DNA of 8,128 bases from Acidobacteriota bacterium (GTDB taxonomy: Bacteria; Acidobacteriota; Vicinamibacteria; Vicinamibacterales; 2-12-FULL-66-21): the NCBI GenBank assembly GCA_013362195.1, contig JABFWM010000086.1:1-8128 (forward strand), written 5' to 3'. The notes beneath the pieces are model-generated. The model did not search any database and was not told the origin of the DNA. It saw nothing but the letters and a program-made list of their open reading frames with translations. Below, piece after piece: positions 5,595-8,128 of the stretch (the first letter of the stretch is position 1; every line of letters starts with the position of its first letter). The position numbers and the translations under genes are program-made.

Positions 5595-7910
5595 CTATCG
5601 CGACGCCCGGCGGACGGCGAAAGCGGCTGCGCCCGTCCACGCCAGCAGCGCCGCGCACGCGGCGAGAGAGATCGTCAGGCCGCGCACGAGGCCAGGCGGT
5701 TCGTACACGAACCGCACTTCGTGATGGCCGGCGGCTACGGCGACCGCGCGCACCGAGATGTTGGCCCGATAGATCGGTGCAGTCCGCCCGTCCACCTGCG
5801 CCGCCCAACCTGGATAGTAGGTGTCGGCGAGGAGCAGAAACCCGTCTGCCGGCGCGTCGACGTCGATGGTCATCTGCCGCGCATCTTCCCGGATGATCGC
5901 CGCGCGGCCGCGGCCGGTCACAGCCGTCGTGCCATCGCTCGCGTGAATTGCGCCCTCCGGTGCATCGTGCAGCAGCACTTCGCGATCGGGGTCGAACGAC
6001 GGATCGAGCAGACCGGCGGCGGCTTCGTGCTCGTTGGACACGCGTCTGGCGGCGGCGACGAACCGTACGCGCGACGCGCCGTCGATGCGATACACGTAGG
6101 CGTTGCCTTCGTGTCCGACGAACGGCAGCGACGTGCCCGCCTGCGGATACGGCGTCAGCAGATGTGTGACGCCGTACGCGCCCAGGACGCGGGCGATCGA
6201 CGGGTGCAGGTTGATGACGCCGTTCGCATAGTCGATGGCCGTGAGGCGCCACATCAGCACCCCCTCGCGATTGTGATCGCCCCACGTGTCCACATACCAC
6301 CGCGCGGCGATGCCCGCGTAACAATCCGCGGACGGCGTGTTCCAGAAGCCGCCGCCGGTGTTCGGCTGCAGCACGTCGCGGAGTTCGAAGTACGGCTCGA
6401 CGTTCGCCCAGCCGCGCGCCTGCAGGAAGGCGCGCCGGTGCAGTTCACGGTGCCGCGGCGTGAAGGTGCGCGGCTGCGCCGTGTCTCTCTGCAGCACGCC
6501 CACGGACGCGGGCGGCGCCAGCCACGAGTCGGCAGGCACCATCGGATTCTGGCGCGGTTGATGGATGAACAGGTCGATTGCCGTGCCCGCGCAGATGCCC
6601 ACGGCGATTGCACACGCGAGGCGCGCCCGCATGCGCCAGCGCGCCTGCAGATCGCGCGCAAGGCGGGTCAGGCCGATCGCCGCAAGCAGTGCCAGGCCGA
6701 GCTCCACCACGATGAGAAACCGCGTGGGGAAGCGGAACAGCCTCATGCCGGGGACGATCAGGTACACGATCCGGTAGACAGGTGTCGCGGGCCCGAGCAC
6801 GATCGCATAGGCCAGCAGCGTCATCACGATCGTGAACGCGATGACCGGCCGCCGCCGATCGCGCAGCGCGCCGTAAATCGCCAGCAGAAACGTCGCGATG
6901 CCGACGTACCCGTAGTCCTCCCAGAAAAACGGCGGGCCCACGTAGGTGTGGTTCGAGATGTCGCCGTTGGCGTACGGCAGCAGGAAGGTGATCGCGTTTG
7001 GCGGCCAGTAGGCGAGACGCGACGCCCACTCCCACCCGAGCGACTCGGCGCGATCCGAAACGTGTCCGAGTTGCGACAGCGGCAGCATCACGATTGCGCT
7101 CGCGGCCGCGCCGAGCGCCGCCGCCGCGCCCGCGCCGCCGAGCATCGTCAGTGCGGCCCGCCAGCCAACCGCGCCGCGACCCGCAAACGTCGTGAAGAGC
7201 GCGAACGATGCGTACACCAGCGCGCAGATGTAGGCGGACTGCGGAAAGCCGCTGAGCGCCTGCTCGGCGAACACGAGGCCGAAGCACGCAAAGAGCAGCG
7301 CGCGTCGCGCAGGCGTGGACGCCCACTCGCGCGCGTTGGGCATTTCAGGGCTCGGTCCGTGTCTATCCGTGTCCATCCGTGGTGTATCGGCTTCGGGCGC
7401 GCGCGGCGCAAAGCCGCGGTCCAGCAGGCCGAGTCCGAGCGGCAGCCACACGACCGTGGACACGATCGCGAGATGTTTGAGTTGACACGCGATGTAGCCC
7501 GAGAGCGCGAACGCCGCGCCCGCGAGCACCGCGCCGGTGCGATCCGCCCCGAATCGTCGCGCGAGGCCGTACGTGCCATGTGCCGCGACGAGCAGCAGCA
7601 CGATGACGAACGCATCGAGCGCTGCCGCCGGCCGGAGCAGTGCGAACGTGCTGAGGCCGATCGGGTCCGCGGCGAATCCCGCCAATGGCACGCCGGAGCA
7701 CAAGCCGGTCGTCCACACCGGCAGCTGCCCGCCGCGGATCATCCCTCCAATCAGCACCCGGCCGGGCAGCTCGCCGTTGAAGATGTCGGACGCGAAGTAA
7801 TCGTCGGTGACGTAGACGACGGCGAAGGTGAGAAGGCGCCAGTACGGGACGAGCGTGGCGAGGGTGAGAAAGGCACGCGCCGCGATCTCGGCGCGCCGGC
7901 CGTTGCGCAT
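5595..7910 (-). CDS. YfhO-type multi-pass membrane protein (putative GT-C glycosyltransferase)
   Basis: A 771-residue membrane protein whose relatives (YfhO in Firmicutes) attach sugars outside the cell from lipid-phosphate donors. About a dozen hydrophobic segments fill residues 15-450, including 100-113, 125-140, 147-162, 203-218, 225-242, 253-278, 335-348, 355-373, 398-415 and 430-447. An acidic first loop, TDDYFASDIF (35-44), is in the place of the catalytic Asp of GT-C enzymes, and FRFPTRF (392-398) is typical of this group. The soluble C-terminal half ends in the YfhO signature LLLADTYYPGW (692-702) with VDGRTAPIYRAN (706-717), then a last helix at about 743-765. The ATG at 7910 is preferred; a GTG at 7928 would add six residues. 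Residues about 168-199 form a hydrophilic insertion encoded partly by 10-bp repeats. The gene is divergent from the gene at 8061 and upstream of the SDR. Acceptor and sugar are unknown. Confidence 0.85.
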   Translation of the reverse strand: MRNGRRAEIAARAFLTLATLVPYWRLLTFAVVYVTDDYFASDIFNGELPGRVLIGGMIRGGQLPVWTTGLCSGVPLAGFAADPIGLSTFALLRPAAALDAFVIVLLLVAAHGTYGLARRFGADRTGAVLAGAAFALSGYIACQLKHLAIVSTVVWLPLGLGLLDRGFAPRAPEADTPRMDTDRHGPSPEMPNAREWASTPARRALLFACFGLVFAEQALSGFPQSAYICALVYASFALFTTFAGRGAVGWRAALTMLGGAGAAAALGAAASAIVMLPLSQLGHVSDRAESLGWEWASRLAYWPPNAITFLLPYANGDISNHTYVGPPFFWEDYGYVGIATFLLAIYGALRDRRRPVIAFTIVMTLLAYAIVLGPATPVYRIVYLIVPGMRLFRFPTRFLIVVELGLALLAAIGLTRLARDLQARWRMRARLACAIAVGICAGTAIDLFIHQPRQNPMVPADSWLAPPASVGVLQRDTAQPRTFTPRHRELHRRAFLQARGWANVEPYFELRDVLQPNTGGGFWNTPSADCYAGIAARWYVDTWGDHNREGVLMWRLTAIDYANGVINLHPSIARVLGAYGVTHLLTPYPQAGTSLPFVGHEGNAYVYRIDGASRVRFVAAARRVSNEHEAAAGLLDPSFDPDREVLLHDAPEGAIHASDGTTAVTGRGRAAIIREDARQMTIDVDAPADGFLLLADTYYPGWAAQVDGRTAPIYRANISVRAVAVAAGHHEVRFVYEPPGLVRGLTISLAACAALLAWTGAAAFAVRRASR
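7355..7384. repeat. Three imperfect 10-bp tandem repeats (GTCCGTGTCT / ATCCGTGTCC / ATCCGTGGTG) inside the YfhO-type gene
   Basis: Three consecutive 10-bp units lie at 7355-7364, 7365-7374 and 7375-7384, sharing the core TCCGTG. Read on the coding (-) strand they give PRMDTDRHG, in frame, in a hydrophilic loop between two predicted membrane helices. The same ATCCGTGTCCATCCGTGG wording is, from memory, a dispersed repeat in several environmental bacterial phyla, usually between genes; I cannot verify copy number here. The 10-bp period does not keep codon phase, so the repeat is not a protein-level repeat. Confidence 0.75.
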
Positions 7911-8025
7911 CGACCCTGATGAAACCACGAGACCGCGCGGGCGCGCAATTTCGCCTGCGGCGGCGACCAGGCGTATTTTCGGTAAAAGGTGTGAAATTCA
8001 GGCGTGAGGCTAAACCGCTGGCGAG

Positions 8026-8057
8026 GTGTCTCCGTCTAACTCTCTGAAAGGAGACAC
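8026..8057 (+). promoter_or_regulatory. Inverted repeat that covers the ribosome-binding site of the gene at 8061
   Basis: GTGTCTCC (8026-8033) and GGAGACAC (8050-8057) are perfect 8-bp inverted arms around a 16-nt loop. The right arm contains the GGAG of the Shine-Dalgarno sequence. A second, exclusive hairpin is possible: TCTCT (8041-8045), GAAA loop, GGAGA (8050-8054), with a GNRA-type loop and one U-G pair. Both would hide the ribosome-binding site in the mRNA. No T-run follows, so this is not an intrinsic terminator. Whether it regulates is unknown. Confidence 0.5.
8047..8054 (+). promoter_or_regulatory. Strong Shine-Dalgarno AAAGGAGA for the gene starting at 8061
   Basis: AAAGGAGA lies 6 nt before the ATG at 8061, a near-ideal match and spacing. 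No other gene in the window has such a site, which supports the start at 8061 despite the short visible coding region. Confidence 0.75.
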
Positions 8058-8060
8058 ATC

Positions 8061-8128
8061 ATGTTCGAATGGAACATTTCCAGCAACGCCGACCGGATCG
8101 TCGCGTTTCTACTTGCCATCACGCTGCT
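8061..8128 (+). CDS. Start of an unidentified gene, 3'-truncated by the window edge
   Basis: Twenty-two complete codons are visible, reading MFEWNISSNADRIVAF followed by LLAITL. A short polar N-terminus leads into a hydrophobic stretch, which suggests a membrane segment or signal anchor starting near residue 13. I do not recognise the family from this fragment. The support for a real gene is the strong Shine-Dalgarno, the ATG and the open frame to the edge. It is transcribed divergently from the YfhO-type gene across a 150-bp gap (7911-8060); I found no convincing -35/-10 pair there, only a locally A+T-richer patch around 7968-8020. Confidence 0.65.
   Translation, partial: MFEWNISSNADRIVAFLLAITL

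Noticed and set aside
5553..7919. A 788-codon open frame on the + strand opposite the YfhO-type gene
   Set aside because: It is Arg-, Ala- and His-rich, has no recognisable motif or hydrophobic pattern, and mirrors the G+C-rich codon use of the opposite strand. The - strand protein has clear family signatures.
7968..8020. Promoter of the gene at 8061 in the A+T-richer patch
   Set aside because: No -10/-35 pair with acceptable match and spacing could be found by eye; TTTTCGGTAAAA there is only a 4-bp inverted repeat.

Overview
The window is G+C-rich with bacterial-style gene packing: TGATG/ATGA overlaps, GTG starts and few clear Shine-Dalgarno sequences. It carries part of a surface-glycan or lipid-linked sugar locus. 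The overall look, including 10-bp repeats built on ATCCGTGTCC inside a coding region, fits an environmental bacterium of the Acidobacteriota/Planctomycetes/Verrucomicrobia type. That placement is an impression from pattern memory, not a demonstrated assignment.

Positions 3-4555, + strand, hold a tight five-gene operon. It contains an FkbM-family methyltransferase (5' end outside the window), a zinc-ribbon/SAM/Rossmann methyltransferase of the sugar C-methyltransferase type, a GtrB/CsbB-like family 2 glycosyltransferase with two C-terminal membrane helices, a Nudix hydrolase resembling GDP-mannose mannosyl hydrolases, and a multi-pass flippase-like protein of the lysylphosphatidylglycerol-synthase transmembrane family. 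Junctions are 4-nt overlap, 8-nt overlap, 3-nt gap and 1-nt overlap, which suggests one translationally coupled transcript. No promoter is visible, so the operon begins upstream of the window.

Positions 4571-7910, - strand, hold two genes convergent with the operon, with only 15 bp between the facing stop codons. They are a large YfhO-type membrane protein and, 202 bp downstream of it, a classical short-chain dehydrogenase. The SDR has its own promoter-like sequence, with a perfect TATAAT and overlapping palindromes. A divergent intergenic region of 150 bp separates the YfhO-type gene from the first 22 codons of an unidentified + strand gene at 8061. Its strong ribosome-binding site lies inside a perfect inverted repeat.

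Read together, the GT2 enzyme could charge a lipid phosphate with a sugar on the cytoplasmic side, the flippase-like protein could help move it across the membrane, and the YfhO-type protein could transfer the sugar outside. This is the logic known from CsbB/GtrA/YfhO systems. The methyltransferases would decorate the sugars and the Nudix enzyme could act on the nucleotide-sugar pool. This joint role is inference. I see no mobile element, CRISPR array, tRNA or rRNA, and no clearly new multi-gene system. The most unusual items are the SD-sequestering leader at 8026-8057, the repeat-derived insertion in the YfhO-type gene, and the split three-part glycosylation set.
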